A stretch of DNA of 34,183 nt from Geobacteraceae bacterium (GTDB taxonomy: Bacteria > Desulfobacterota > Desulfuromonadia > Geobacterales > Geobacteraceae), in assembly GCA_905339345.1 (NCBI GenBank), contig CAJPFF010000054.1, positions 1 through 34,183 on the forward strand. The letters run 5' to 3'. How positions within the stretch are numbered: position 1 is the first letter of the stretch; the number at the start of each line of letters is the position of its first letter. The position numbers and the translations under genes were made by a program. Shown piece after piece: positions 14,109 to 22,062 of this stretch. Under the pieces are notes generated by a model that was not told where the DNA came from, did not search any database, and was given only the letters and a program-made list of their open reading frames with translations.

Positions 14109-16259
14109 ATGATCAGACTTAACGATATCCTCGACAAGGTTGGTTCCTATAACCCCGCCCCGGATCTGGATATGGTCCGCAAGGCCTACGTCTATTGCGC
14201 CAAGGTTCATCAGGGGCAGACCCGGCTATCGGGCGAGCCGTACCTGGTTCATCCCATGGAGGTGGCGGGACTCCTGGCCGACCTCAGGCTCGATGTCCCG
14301 ACGGTGGTGACGGGGCTTCTCCATGATACGATCGAAGACACCCTGACCACCCGTGAGGAGCTGGAGGGGATGTTCGGCGCCGAAGTGGCCAACCTCGTCG
14401 AAGGCGTCACCAAAATCAGCAAGATTCACTTCAAGACCAAGGAAGAGAGTCAGGCGGAGAACTTTCGCAAGATGCTCCTCGCCATGGCTAATGACATCCG
14501 GGTCATCCTCGTCAAGCTGGCTGACCGCCTCCACAATATGCGGACCCTTCAGTACCAGCCCGAGCCCAAACAGCGCTCCATCGCCCGCGAAACCCTCGAC
14601 ATCTACGCTCCCATCGCAAATCGCCTCGGCATATCCTGGATCAAGAGCGAGTTGGAGGATCTTTCCTTCCGGTATCTTGAGCCCCAGGTCTATTACGACC
14701 TCGCTTCCAAGGTGACCAAGAAGAAAAAGGAGCGGGAGAGCTACGTTGATGAGGTGCGGAAGATCATCGTCGACAAGCTCGTGGAGCACGAGATTAAGGG
14801 CGATGTCTTTGGCCGGAGCAAACATCTCTACTCCATCTGGCGCAAGATGCAGAGCCGCAGCGTGGATATCGACCAGATCTACGACCTGATTGCCATCCGC
14901 ATCATGGTGAACGACATCCGCGAATGCTACGAGGTGCTGGGCATCATCCATTCCACCTGGAAACCGATCCCCGGCCGCTTCAAGGACTATATCGCCATGC
15001 CCAAGGGGAACATGTATCAGTCGCTTCATACGACGGTCATCGGTCCCCATGGCGAGCGGATGGAGGTTCAGATCCGCACCTCCGAGATGCACCGGGTGGC
15101 GGAGGCGGGGATCGCGGCCCACTGGAAGTACAAAGAGGGGAAGGGGTACGACGAGAAGGAGGTGAAACGTTTCGCCTGGCTTCGCCAACTCCTCGAATGG
15201 CAGCAGGAGCTCGAGGACTCCCATGAGTTCATGAGCACCGTCAAGGTTGAGCTCTTCCCCGAGGAAGTCTATGTGTTCACACCGAACGGCGACGTAAAGA
15301 GTTTCCCCAAGGGGTCGACACCCATTGACTTCGCCTACACCATCCACACCGACTTGGGCCACCGTTGCGTCGGCGCCAAGGTGAACGGCAAGCTCGTGCC
15401 CCTCAAGTACGAGCTCAAGAACGGCGACATCGTCGAGGTCATCACCTCCCCCCACCACACCCCCAGCAAGGACTGGCTCAAGATCGTCAAGAGTTCCCGG
15501 GCGCGAAACAAGATCCGGGCCTGGATCAAGACCGAGGAGCGGGTCCGGAGCATCTCCCTCGGCAAGGAGATAATGGAGAAGGAGTTCCGCCGCTTCTCCC
15601 TGAACCTGAACAAGCTCCAGAAGTCGGGGGAGCTGAAGAGGGTTGCCACGGAATTCGGCTATGTGGGCGACGACGACCTCATGGCCGCCGTCGGCTACGG
15701 CAAGCTCTCCTGCAACCAGGTGCTCGGCAAGCTGATACCCGAGGAGAAGCTCGCCGAGCGGCAGGATCTGAAGGAATCACGGATCGGCAAGGCCCTCGGC
15801 AAACTGACGGGAAAATCCACGAGCGCCATTCAGATTGGCGGCGTGGAGGATGTTCTCGTTCGCTTCGGCAAGTGTTGCAATCCGGTTCCCGGAGACGACA
15901 TCGTCGGTTTCATTACTCGGGGGAGGGGGGTGACAGTGCATACTGTCGACTGTCCGATAGCCCTGGAGAACGATCCCGAACGGCGGATTGCCGTTGACTG
16001 GAACCGGGAGCGCAAGGCTGCCCTGCCGGTGAAGATCAGGGTTTCCTGTCACGATCAGAAGGGGATTCTTGCCAACATAACCCTGGCCATCACCAACTGC
16101 GAGGCGAACATATCCAGTGCCTCGATTCAGAGCACCGTGGACCGGCGGGGGGTAAACATATTCGAGGTTGACGTCACGAGCCTTGAGCACCTGAACCGGG
16201 TCATGAACAATATCATGAAGGTCAACGGCGTCACCCATGTTGAGCGGATGAAGAACTAG
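14109..16259 (+). CDS. spoT: Bifunctional (p)ppGpp synthetase/hydrolase RelA/SpoT
   Basis: The 716-residue protein has the full long-RSH architecture. The HD hydrolase domain comes first (H34, H48, HDTIED at 72-77), then the synthetase domain with GRSKHLYSIWRKM, the RFKDY form of the RxKD loop and YQSLHT, the TGS domain (VYVFTPNGDVKSFPKGSTP), a CC-containing conserved cysteine region and a C-terminal ACT domain. RxKD rather than ExDD and an intact HDxxED site indicate both synthesis and hydrolysis. It makes and degrades the stringent-response alarmone from GTP/GDP and ATP. The frame opens at 14076, but ATG 14109 gives the family N-terminus MIRLNDIL. No Shine-Dalgarno sequence precedes it; the upstream bases are a pyrimidine run after the rpoZ terminator. 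Confidence 0.95.
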   Translation: MIRLNDILDKVGSYNPAPDLDMVRKAYVYCAKVHQGQTRLSGEPYLVHPMEVAGLLADLRLDVPTVVTGLLHDTIEDTLTTREELEGMFGAEVANLVEGVTKISKIHFKTKEESQAENFRKMLLAMANDIRVILVKLADRLHNMRTLQYQPEPKQRSIARETLDIYAPIANRLGISWIKSELEDLSFRYLEPQVYYDLASKVTKKKKERESYVDEVRKIIVDKLVEHEIKGDVFGRSKHLYSIWRKMQSRSVDIDQIYDLIAIRIMVNDIRECYEVLGIIHSTWKPIPGRFKDYIAMPKGNMYQSLHTTVIGPHGERMEVQIRTSEMHRVAEAGIAAHWKYKEGKGYDEKEVKRFAWLRQLLEWQQELEDSHEFMSTVKVELFPEEVYVFTPNGDVKSFPKGSTPIDFAYTIHTDLGHRCVGAKVNGKLVPLKYELKNGDIVEVITSPHHTPSKDWLKIVKSSRARNKIRAWIKTEERVRSISLGKEIMEKEFRRFSLNLNKLQKSGELKRVATEFGYVGDDDLMAAVGYGKLSCNQVLGKLIPEEKLAERQDLKESRIGKALGKLTGKSTSAIQIGGVEDVLVRFGKCCNPVPGDDIVGFITRGRGVTVHTVDCPIALENDPERRIAVDWNRERKAALPVKIRVSCHDQKGILANITLAITNCEANISSASIQSTVDRRGVNIFEVDVTSLEHLNRVMNNIMKVNGVTHVERMKN

Positions 16260-16283
16260 CAAAGCTGTGAGGAGACGTGTGTT

Positions 16284-16661
16284 ATGAAGGAGATTGTTTC
16301 CACTGACAAGGCGCCCAAGGCGATCGGACCCTATTCCCAGGCGGTGAAGGCGGGGGGCTTTCTGTTCCTCTCTGGTCAGATACCGCTCGACCCCGCAACC
16401 GGCGAGTTTGTGGCAGGGGAGATCAGGGAGCAGACCGAACGGGTCTTGGAAAATATTGCGGCGGTGCTGGCCGAGGCTGGCGTCGGGTTCGACGCCGTCG
16501 TCAAGACGACAATCTTTCTGACCGATCTGGCCAATTTCGGTGCGGTGAACGAGGTGTACGGGAGCCGTTTTTCCGCTGCTCCGCCGGCTCGTTCGACGGT
16601 GGAGGTGAAGGGACTTCCCCGCGGAGCGCTCGTGGAGATCGAGGTGCTTGCCCTCTGCTGA
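16284..16661 (+). CDS. ridA: RidA family enamine/imine deaminase
   Basis: The 125-residue protein has KAPKAIGPYSQAV at the N-terminus, LSGQIPLDP, TTIFLTDL, and the substrate-binding arginine in PPARSTVEV with ALVEIEVLAL at the end, all hallmarks of the YjgF/YER057c/UK114 family. RidA hydrolyses reactive 2-aminoacrylate and related enamines or imines produced by pyridoxal-phosphate enzymes. The ATG has GAGGAG (16269-16274) nine bases upstream. It lies 24 bases after the relA/spoT stop and is probably cotranscribed; this pairing is seen in many Proteobacteria. The region 16662-16740 downstream shows no feature. Confidence 0.93.
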   Translation: MKEIVSTDKAPKAIGPYSQAVKAGGFLFLSGQIPLDPATGEFVAGEIREQTERVLENIAAVLAEAGVGFDAVVKTTIFLTDLANFGAVNEVYGSRFSAAPPARSTVEVKGLPRGALVEIEVLALC

Positions 16662-16740
16662 CAGGTGCTGGCCCTATACGATTCGTTTCGTGCGGAGATG
16701 TGGTCGGGAGGGCGGGGTGGATTGCCGGAGATGATCATAC

Positions 16741-16784
16741 AATGACAAAAGCCGCACGCGTGGATGCGTTGCGGCTGAGTCATT
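16741..16784. terminator. Probable bidirectional terminator between ridA and rpmB
   Basis: A long imperfect palindrome has outer arms AATGAC (16741-16746) and GTCATT (16779-16784) and an inner GC-rich stem AGCCGCA/TGCGGCT around a short loop. On the - strand the stem is followed by a short T run (TTTTG), fitting termination of rpmB transcription. On the + strand ATTTG follows, weaker, for the converging ridA transcript. Confidence 0.65.
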
Positions 16785-16807
16785 TGTTGGGTGCAGCGTA
16801 AGGATGT

Positions 16808-16830
16808 CCGAGGGGCACTGCGCCCCCCGG
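16808..16830 (-). terminator. GC-rich hairpin directly after rpmB stop
   Basis: CCG-a-GGGGC pairs with GCCCC-c-CGG around a five-base loop, beginning three bases beyond the rpmB stop codon in the transcript. It lacks a T run and may act as a 3'-end stabilising hairpin ahead of the true terminator at 16741-16784. Confidence 0.4.
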
Positions 16831-16833
16831 CTC

Positions 16834-17025
16834 TTAAAGGGCCTTGGTAACGTGGCCGGAGCGGATGCAGCGGGTGCAAACCTTGATGGTCTGGATGCTG
16901 CCGTTCCTGACGGCCTTCACCTTTTGCAGGTTCGGGTACCACGTGGTACGGGTCTTGTTGTTGGCGTGGCTGACGTTGTTACCGAAACTGGGACCTTTGC
17001 CGCAGACTTCACATTTTCTCGACAT
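16834..17025 (-). CDS. rpmB: 50S ribosomal protein L28
   Basis: The 63-residue protein matches bacterial L28: [32 protein letters not shown] and a C-terminal [10 protein letters not shown]. Two CxxC pairs (CEVC and CTRC) mark the zinc-binding (C+) form of L28, whereas many bacteria in low-zinc conditions use a C- form. It is part of the large ribosomal subunit. The start at 17025 has GGGAG upstream in the transcript. A well-formed promoter precedes it, and two hairpins follow it. It is transcribed alone, convergent with ridA. Confidence 0.97.
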   Translation of the reverse strand: MSRKCEVCGKGPSFGNNVSHANNKTRTTWYPNLQKVKAVRNGSIQTIKVCTRCIRSGHVTKAL

Positions 17026-17061
17026 GGCTCTACTCCCTCTCTCTGGTTTCTGAAGCTCTCT

Positions 17062-17090
17062 CTTATAGCAGACGATACCTGATGATGCAA
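17062..17090 (-). promoter_or_regulatory. Sigma70-type promoter for rpmB
   Basis: On the - strand TTGCAT (17090-17085) and TATAAG (17067-17062) are separated by 17 bases, close to the sigma70 consensus. Transcription would start near 17055, about 30 bases before the rpmB ATG, leaving room for the GGGAG ribosome-binding site. Confidence 0.7.
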
Positions 17091-17116
17091 GTGAAATGTT
17101 TTGATAAGGTGGTGCA

Positions 17117-17728
17117 ATGGCGCTCTTTTTCCGTGGTCTGTTTTCGATTCTCGTGATTTTCCTGGTTGTGGTTGTAGTTCTCTTTGTTGACTTCGCCTAC
17201 AAGACCTTTTCCGTACGGCAGCGCGACATCCATGCTGATGCCATAGTGGTTCTTGCTGGTGGGCGGGGGAGGGTGGAAGAGGGGGTGCGTCTTTTCCGGG
17301 AGAAGAAGGGGGACTACCTCTTCCTGATCGGGGTTGACCCCGTGGTGCGGAAGCAGGATTTGTTCCGGGATCGGGAAGGGGAGGCACTTGCCGACCGGGT
17401 ATTCCTGGAGAAGGCGTCGCGTAACACCCTTGAAAACGCCCTCTACGGCCGGGAAATCATCGCCCGGAAGGATGTCCGTTCCATCCTTCTCATCACCTCC
17501 CGTTACCATATGAAGCGGGCAACTCTTATCTTCCGGAACACGCTCCCCCGGGACATCGCCATCTACCCCTATCCGGTTGATACGAAAAATCTCAAGGAGG
17601 CGTGGTGGAGTGACCGGGGTAGTTTCCGACTACTTTTCAGCGAGTTCTACAAGTACTGCCTGTTCAGGTTCTTTTTTGTGTTTGCTTCGGGAGAGTTGAG
17701 AACTCAAGCGATGGGAAACGGACAGTAG
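17117..17728 (+). CDS. YdcF family (DUF218) membrane-anchored protein
   Basis: The 203-residue protein begins with one hydrophobic helix (about residues 5-27) that would anchor it in the inner membrane. The DUF218 core follows: [20 protein letters not shown], a middle LFLIGVDP segment, [15 protein letters not shown] and [12 protein letters not shown]. Relatives such as SanA and ElyC of E. coli affect envelope integrity, and ElyC affects lipid-carrier use. The active-site function is not settled, so no reaction is assigned. The ATG at 17117 has AAGG seven bases upstream. The gene diverges from rpmB and converges on metG; a hairpin overlaps its stop. Confidence 0.82.
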   Translation: MALFFRGLFSILVIFLVVVVVLFVDFAYKTFSVRQRDIHADAIVVLAGGRGRVEEGVRLFREKKGDYLFLIGVDPVVRKQDLFRDREGEALADRVFLEKASRNTLENALYGREIIARKDVRSILLITSRYHMKRATLIFRNTLPRDIAIYPYPVDTKNLKEAWWSDRGSFRLLFSEFYKYCLFRFFFVFASGELRTQAMGNGQ

Positions 17729-17744
17729 GGGCTCGAAAGCCCCT
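17727..17744. terminator. Hairpin between converging ydcF-family gene and metG
   Basis: AGGGGCT (17727-17733) and AGCCCCT (17738-17744) form a perfect seven-base-pair stem closed by a CGAA tetraloop. It overlaps the stop codon of the + strand gene and lies ten bases beyond the metG stop on the other strand. There is no T run on either side, so it may be a weak or rho-assisted terminator serving both directions. Confidence 0.5.
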
Positions 17745-17753
17745 CGCGTCATT

Positions 17754-19289
17754 CTATTGCCGTTCTTCCTTGTCCTCGATCCGCGGGAACAGCGCCTCTG
17801 CCTTGGTGATTCGCGTGCCGGGGACGAGCTTCCCCCAGGCCAGGTCTTCTTCCTTGGGCGCTTCGGCCCATCCCAGATAGCCGAGGGCCTTGGCCGCGGT
17901 GCGCGGCATGAAGGCCGACAGCAGCAGATGCACGACCCGCTGGGCTTCCAGGAGGGTGTACATGATGGTGCCGAGCCGCTCCTTCTGGGCCGGGTCCTTG
18001 GCTAGGGTCCAGGGGGCGCTCTCGTCGATGTACTTGTTGCCGGCGGAGATTACCTCCCAGATCGCCTGGAGTGCCTTGCTGAAGGCAAGCTCGTCCATGC
18101 ATGCATCGAGTTGCGTAACCATCGTCTCGGTCTTGGCGCGGAAGGCTGCGTCCAGGTCGGTCATGGTGCCAGGCTGGGGGAGAACACCATCAAAGTACTT
18201 GTTCACCATGGCTGTGGAGCGGTTGAGGAGGTTCCCCAGGTCGTTGGCCAGGTCCGAGTTGATGCGGTGGACGAGGGCTGCGTGGGAGAAGTCGCCGTCA
18301 AGGCCGAAAGGAACCTCCCGCAGGAGGAAATAGCGGACAGCGTCGATGCCGTACTTGTCCACGAGCATGTTGGGTTCCACAACGTTCTGGAGGCTCTTGC
18401 TCATCTTTTGTCCCTCAACGGTCCACCAGCCGTGGGCAAAGACCTTCTTCGGCACTGGAAGTCCGGCAGCCATGAGGAAGGTGGGCCAATAAACCGCGTG
18501 GAAGCGGAGAATGTCCTTGCCGAGGAGATGGGCGTCAACGGGCCAGTATTTCGCGTACTCCCCCGTCTGCTCCGGGTAGCCGAGGGCAGTGATGTAGTTG
18601 GTGAGGGCATCGAACCATACGTAGATCACGTGCCGCTCGTTCCCTGGCACCGGGATCCCCCAGTTGAAGGAGGTGCGGGATACGGAGAGGTCGCGGAGCC
18701 CTTCCTTGACGAAGGAGATGATCTCGTTGCGCCGGCTCTTTGGCTGGATGAAGTCGGGGTTCGCCTCGATGTGGGCCAGGAGTTGCTCCTGGTACTTGCT
18801 CATCCGGAAGAAGTAGGACTCTTCCTTGAGCTTCTCAACGACCCGGTTGCAGTCGGGGCACTTGCCGTCGATGAGCTGGGTTTCGGTCCAGAAGGTTTCG
18901 CAGGGGGTGCAGTACCAGTCCTCGTACTCGCCGAGATAGATGTCTCCCTTTGCCATGACCTCCTGAAAGAGGTGGGTAACCCCCTTCTTGTGGCGCTCCT
19001 GGGTGGTGCGGATGAAGTCGGTGTAGGCAATATCGAGCTTCTCCCAGAGGGCCTGGAAGCGCTTCACCACCCGGTCGGCCAGCTCCAGCGGGGTCTCGCC
19101 GGCTGCGTTGGCTGCCTTCTCCACTTTCTGGCCGTGTTCGTCGGTGCCGGTAAGGAAGAAGACCTCGTATCCTTTAAGCCGCTTGTAGCGGGCCAGGACA
19201 TCGGCGGCAAGGGTCGTGTACGCATGGCCGATGTGCGGTACGTCGTTAACGTAGTAGATGGGGGTCGTGACATAGAACGTTCGGCTCAT
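17754..19289 (-). CDS. metG: Methionyl-tRNA synthetase, short form
   Basis: The 511-residue class I synthetase has PHIGHAY (18-24), a CP insertion with zinc knuckle cysteines C127, C130, C144 and C147, the GKDILRFHAVYWP block and KMSKS (295-299), then an all-helical anticodon-binding domain. It charges tRNA-Met with methionine. It ends without the EMAPII-like C-terminal domain that forms dimers in E. coli MetG. The ATG at 19289 overlaps the ricT stop (ATGA, 19289-19286), so translation is coupled. It is the last gene of the tmk-holB-ricT-metG operon. Confidence 0.95.
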   Translation of the reverse strand: MSRTFYVTTPIYYVNDVPHIGHAYTTLAADVLARYKRLKGYEVFFLTGTDEHGQKVEKAANAAGETPLELADRVVKRFQALWEKLDIAYTDFIRTTQERHKKGVTHLFQEVMAKGDIYLGEYEDWYCTPCETFWTETQLIDGKCPDCNRVVEKLKEESYFFRMSKYQEQLLAHIEANPDFIQPKSRRNEIISFVKEGLRDLSVSRTSFNWGIPVPGNERHVIYVWFDALTNYITALGYPEQTGEYAKYWPVDAHLLGKDILRFHAVYWPTFLMAAGLPVPKKVFAHGWWTVEGQKMSKSLQNVVEPNMLVDKYGIDAVRYFLLREVPFGLDGDFSHAALVHRINSDLANDLGNLLNRSTAMVNKYFDGVLPQPGTMTDLDAAFRAKTETMVTQLDACMDELAFSKALQAIWEVISAGNKYIDESAPWTLAKDPAQKERLGTIMYTLLEAQRVVHLLLSAFMPRTAAKALGYLGWAEAPKEEDLAWGKLVPGTRITKAEALFPRIEDKEERQ

Positions 19290-20287
19290 TTCGGCTCCTT
19301 TTTATCCTTGTCTCTGCCTTTGCCGCCGCGGCGGTCACGGCTTCCGCGGTCGTTCCGCTGCTGCTCCTGGTTTTTGGTGTTGTCGCGCTCCCGGGGTTTT
19401 TCCCGCCGTTCGGTGTCGGGGGCGTCCTTCTGATCCTTCTCCCGCTCCCTTGGGGCCCCCTCGCGGCGGGGAAGCTTGGGGCGTTCGGAGATATCCTCGG
19501 TCTTGATGTCCTCTCCCTTGAGCTCCACTACCCCGTCGTCGGTCTTGACAAGAACGGTCCCCTCCAGCACGTTCTGCTTGATGACTTCGCCCTCGGAATT
19601 GCCGCATTTCACCAGTTTACCGCACTTGGGGAGGCATTTCTTGAGGGAGCAGTAGGTTTCGTACTCGTAGCCGAGGCAGCAGAGCAGCCGCCCGCACTGA
19701 CCGGAGATCTTTGTGGGGTTGAGGGCCAGATTCTGCTCCTTGGCCATCTTGACCGATACGGGCTCGAACTCACGCAGAAACGACGAGCAGCAGAGTTCGC
19801 GGCCGCAGATGCCGATGCCGCCGATCATCTTCGACTCGTCCCGGACGCCGATCTGGCGCATCTCGATGCGGGTGTGGAACTGGTGGGCCAGATCCTTGAC
19901 CAGTTCCCGGAAATCGACCCGTCCGTCGGCGGTGAAGTAGAAAATTGCCTTGCTCCCGTCAAAGAGGTATTCCACCTTGACGAGTTTCATATCCATCCCC
20001 CGCTCCTTGATCTTGCGGAGGCAGAATCCGTGGGCTTCCTGTTCCCGGGTGGTGTTGCGGGCCGCCGAGGCGAGATCCGACGGCTCGGCAATCCGTATGA
20101 CGCTTTTAAGCCCCTCCGGGGCGTGGGCCTCTTCGAACTCCCGCGGGGGGGTGACCACAGTGGCGATACTCCGCCCCCGTTCGGTTTCGACAATGACCTT
20201 GTCGCCCGGCTTGAGGTCTAACTCGCCGGCTCCGAAGTCGTAGAGTTTGCCGGCGATATGGAACTGGGCTTTAACAATCTTTACCAC
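19286..20287 (-). CDS. ricT: PSP1-domain protein, RicT (YaaT) type
   Basis: The protein closely follows Bacillus YaaT/RicT: DMKLV-VEY-FD, IFYFTADGRVDFRELVKDLA, RIE-RQIGVRDE-KM-GGIG, CGRELCC, FEPVSVKMAK and LNPTKISGQCGRLLCCL. In Bacillus RicT joins RicA and RicF in an Fe-S complex affecting RNase Y-dependent mRNA maturation. Here ten cysteines lie between residues 161 and 228 of the 333-residue form. The frame is open to 20320, where an ATG overlaps the holB stop, but GTG 20287 is preferred: GGAGG lies five bases upstream and it gives the family N-terminus. The last 60 or so residues are highly charged (Lys, Arg, Glu, Asp) and probably disordered, absent from the Bacillus protein. The partner is not known. 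Confidence 0.88.
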   Translation of the reverse strand: MVKIVKAQFHIAGKLYDFGAGELDLKPGDKVIVETERGRSIATVVTPPREFEEAHAPEGLKSVIRIAEPSDLASAARNTTREQEAHGFCLRKIKERGMDMKLVKVEYLFDGSKAIFYFTADGRVDFRELVKDLAHQFHTRIEMRQIGVRDESKMIGGIGICGRELCCSSFLREFEPVSVKMAKEQNLALNPTKISGQCGRLLCCLGYEYETYCSLKKCLPKCGKLVKCGNSEGEVIKQNVLEGTVLVKTDDGVVELKGEDIKTEDISERPKLPRREGAPREREKDQKDAPDTERREKPRERDNTKNQEQQRNDRGSRDRRGGKGRDKDKKEPK

Positions 20288-20316
20288 GCTATCCTCCGAA
20301 AATATGCAAACGGTAT

Positions 20317-21273
20317 TCATCCCGCCAGACGCATCAGGAGCACGTCGAGGGTGAGCCGCGGGTTGGCGTTGCGCATGAGGGCCTGGCGGGCCTCCGTGGT
20401 GTGGTTGATCCGTTCGAGATTCCTCTCCCGGGACAGTCGAGCTGCTTCGTTTTCGAGGAGCGGCAGGATGTCGCGGTTGATCACGGCGTTGCTCCCTCCC
20501 TGAATGAGAAGGACGTCGCGCAAAAGCGATGTGAGCACTTCCAGTTGCTCCATGGCCTGTTCCCGGTCGGCGGCCATCTCTTCGGCGGCGGCGAAGAGGG
20601 AGGCGGTGTCGCTGAGGGAAAGGGTCCGGAGCCGCTCCAGAAGTCCTGCGCGATCAACCGTTACCCCCTCGTCCTCCTCCAGGGCCTTTCCCAGGCTTCC
20701 GCCGGCAAGGGATGCGGCAAGGCGGGCGGCTGCCTGGTCCCGGCCCGCGGCGATGAGCTGTTCTTCTATGAGCCGCTCCGGAAGTGGCGCGAAGCGCAGC
20801 AACTGGCAGCGGGAACGGACCGTGGGGAGCACGCCATCCAGGTTCGTGGTGAGAAGTATCATCAGGGCGTTGCCCGGCGGCTCTTCCAGAGTCTTCAGGA
20901 GGGCGTTGCCGGCGGCAGGATTGAGCCGGTCCGCGTCCCTTATGATGCAGGCCTTCAACGGGGTCTCGATGGGGCGCAGTACCAGTTCCCGCTGGAGATC
21001 CCGGATCTGGTCGATCTTGATGAATGCCCCGTCGGGTTCCACCAGGTGGAGGTCGGGGTGCTGGAGAGTCGCCATCTTCCGGCAGGAGGGGCAGGTGCCG
21101 CACCCGTCATCCCGATCGCAGAAGGCCGCCTCCACGAAGGCGAGGGCCGTGGTTCGCTTGCCGCACCCCTCGATCCCCTCGAAGAGATAGGCGTGCGCCG
21201 TCTTGCCGGAACGGAGTGCGCGCCGCAGAACGTCGACGGGAGTATCCTGGCCGATGACACGGGAGAATGGCAC
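20317..21273 (-). CDS. holB: DNA polymerase III delta' subunit
   Basis: The 318-residue clamp-loader AAA+ protein has an N-terminal FSRVIGQ, a degenerate P-loop GIEGCGKRT (Arg where Ser/Thr is usual, as is common in non-ATPase delta' subunits), a zinc module (CGTCPSC), NALLKTLEEPP and the VRSRC arginine-finger motif. Delta' is part of the clamp loader that places the sliding clamp on primed DNA. The open frame extends far upstream (to 21807) across tmk, but GTG 21273 is chosen because GGAGG precedes it by five bases and it starts at the conserved domain. It begins two bases after the tmk stop. ricT follows. Confidence 0.9.
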   Translation of the reverse strand: MPFSRVIGQDTPVDVLRRALRSGKTAHAYLFEGIEGCGKRTTALAFVEAAFCDRDDGCGTCPSCRKMATLQHPDLHLVEPDGAFIKIDQIRDLQRELVLRPIETPLKACIIRDADRLNPAAGNALLKTLEEPPGNALMILLTTNLDGVLPTVRSRCQLLRFAPLPERLIEEQLIAAGRDQAAARLAASLAGGSLGKALEEDEGVTVDRAGLLERLRTLSLSDTASLFAAAEEMAADREQAMEQLEVLTSLLRDVLLIQGGSNAVINRDILPLLENEAARLSRERNLERINHTTEARQALMRNANPRLTLDVLLMRLAG

Positions 21274-21275
21274 GG

Positions 21276-21929
21276 CTACCTCCGGGCGGGGCTTGTGGGA
21301 AGGCGTGACATGATCGCTTCTGTGACGCGGACCTCGGTCTCTTCGATGCCGCGGCTGCCGTCCAGGACCACGAACCGTCGGGGCTCCGCTGCCGCCAGGG
21401 AGAGGAAGCCGTCCCTGATCCGCTCGTGGAAAAGGAGTGACTCCTGCTCGAACCGCTCCTCCCGGGCCGTGCTGGCGGCACTGATCCGGGCCATGGCCCG
21501 GGCGAGCCCCACCTCGACGGGGCAGTCGAGGATAATCGTCAGATCCGGCCTGATGCTGCCGGCGGCCAGGGTATTGAGCCGGGCGATCAGTTCCCGATCC
21601 AGGTTGCGGCCATATCCCTGGTAGGCAAGGGTGGAGTCGGTGAAGCGGTCGCAGAGGACAACCTTCCCCGCGGTCAGGGCCGGTTCGACCACTTCGGCCA
21701 CATGCTGGGCCCGGGCCGCCCCATAGAGGAGGAGCTCCGTCATCGGCACCATGGCGCTGTTTCCTGCGTCGAGAAGTATTGCGCGGATGGCGTCGGCGAT
21801 GGGACATCCGCCGGGCTCACGGGTTACCACGACCCCATGACCGGCAGCGGTCAGCCGCTCGGCGGCCAGTCGCAGCTGGGTCGACTTGCCACACCCCTCG
21901 ATTCCTTCAAATGTGATAAAAAAACCCAT
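21276..21929 (-). CDS. tmk: Thymidylate kinase
   Basis: The 217-residue protein starts MGFFITFEGIEGCGKSTQ (P-loop 9-16), with TREPGG, CDRFTDSTLAYQG and DCPVEVGL. It phosphorylates dTMP to dTDP for DNA synthesis. The frame is open back to 22133, but the ATG at 21929 gives the standard start directly at the beta strand before the P-loop. The ribosome-binding site is poor: AGAAGGA is about 12 bases away. It heads the operon tmk-holB-ricT-metG under the promoter at 21966-21994. A similar tmk-holB-ricT order is found in Bacillus. Confidence 0.95.
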   Translation of the reverse strand: MGFFITFEGIEGCGKSTQLRLAAERLTAAGHGVVVTREPGGCPIADAIRAILLDAGNSAMVPMTELLLYGAARAQHVAEVVEPALTAGKVVLCDRFTDSTLAYQGYGRNLDRELIARLNTLAAGSIRPDLTIILDCPVEVGLARAMARISAASTAREERFEQESLLFHERIRDGFLSLAAAEPRRFVVLDGSRGIEETEVRVTEAIMSRLPTSPARR

Positions 21930-21965
21930 AGGGGATGCATTGTCCTTCTGTTTCGTAAAAGCTGA

Positions 21966-21994
21966 ATTATAGGGAAGTGACGGGTATAAATCAA
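21966..21994 (-). promoter_or_regulatory. Sigma70-type promoter for tmk-holB-ricT-metG
   Basis: On the - strand TTGATT (21994-21989) and a perfect TATAAT (21971-21966) are 17 bases apart. Transcription would begin near 21959, giving a leader of about 30 bases before tmk. It is the best promoter match noted in the window. Confidence 0.78.
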
Positions 21995-22024
21995 GGCAAA
22001 AATCCCCGCCAAGTCGCATAATTA

Positions 22025-22054
22025 TTGATAAATACGGCGGATTCGGGGTATAGT
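22025..22054 (+). promoter_or_regulatory. Sigma70-type promoter for rnc, likely leaderless
   Basis: TTGATA (22025-22030) and TATAGT (22049-22054) are 18 bases apart. The expected start point, about seven bases after the -10 box, is 22061-22062, directly at the rnc ATG (22063). The promoter is back to back with that of tmk. Confidence 0.6.
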
Positions 22055-22062
22055 GTCTGCCT

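Noticed and set aside
14226-15458. 410-codon open frame on the - strand opposite relA/spoT
   Set aside because: The sense-strand protein has all RSH motifs; the antisense translation has no recognisable domain.
18111-19433. 440-codon open frame on the + strand opposite metG
   Set aside because: It is antisense to metG, Val/Glu/Leu-rich, and runs past the metG start into ricT; a shadow of codon bias.
21274-21807. Upstream extension of holB within tmk
   Set aside because: The open frame continues, but the conserved protein begins at GTG 21273, behind a strong GGAGG; the extension is an out-of-frame reading of tmk.
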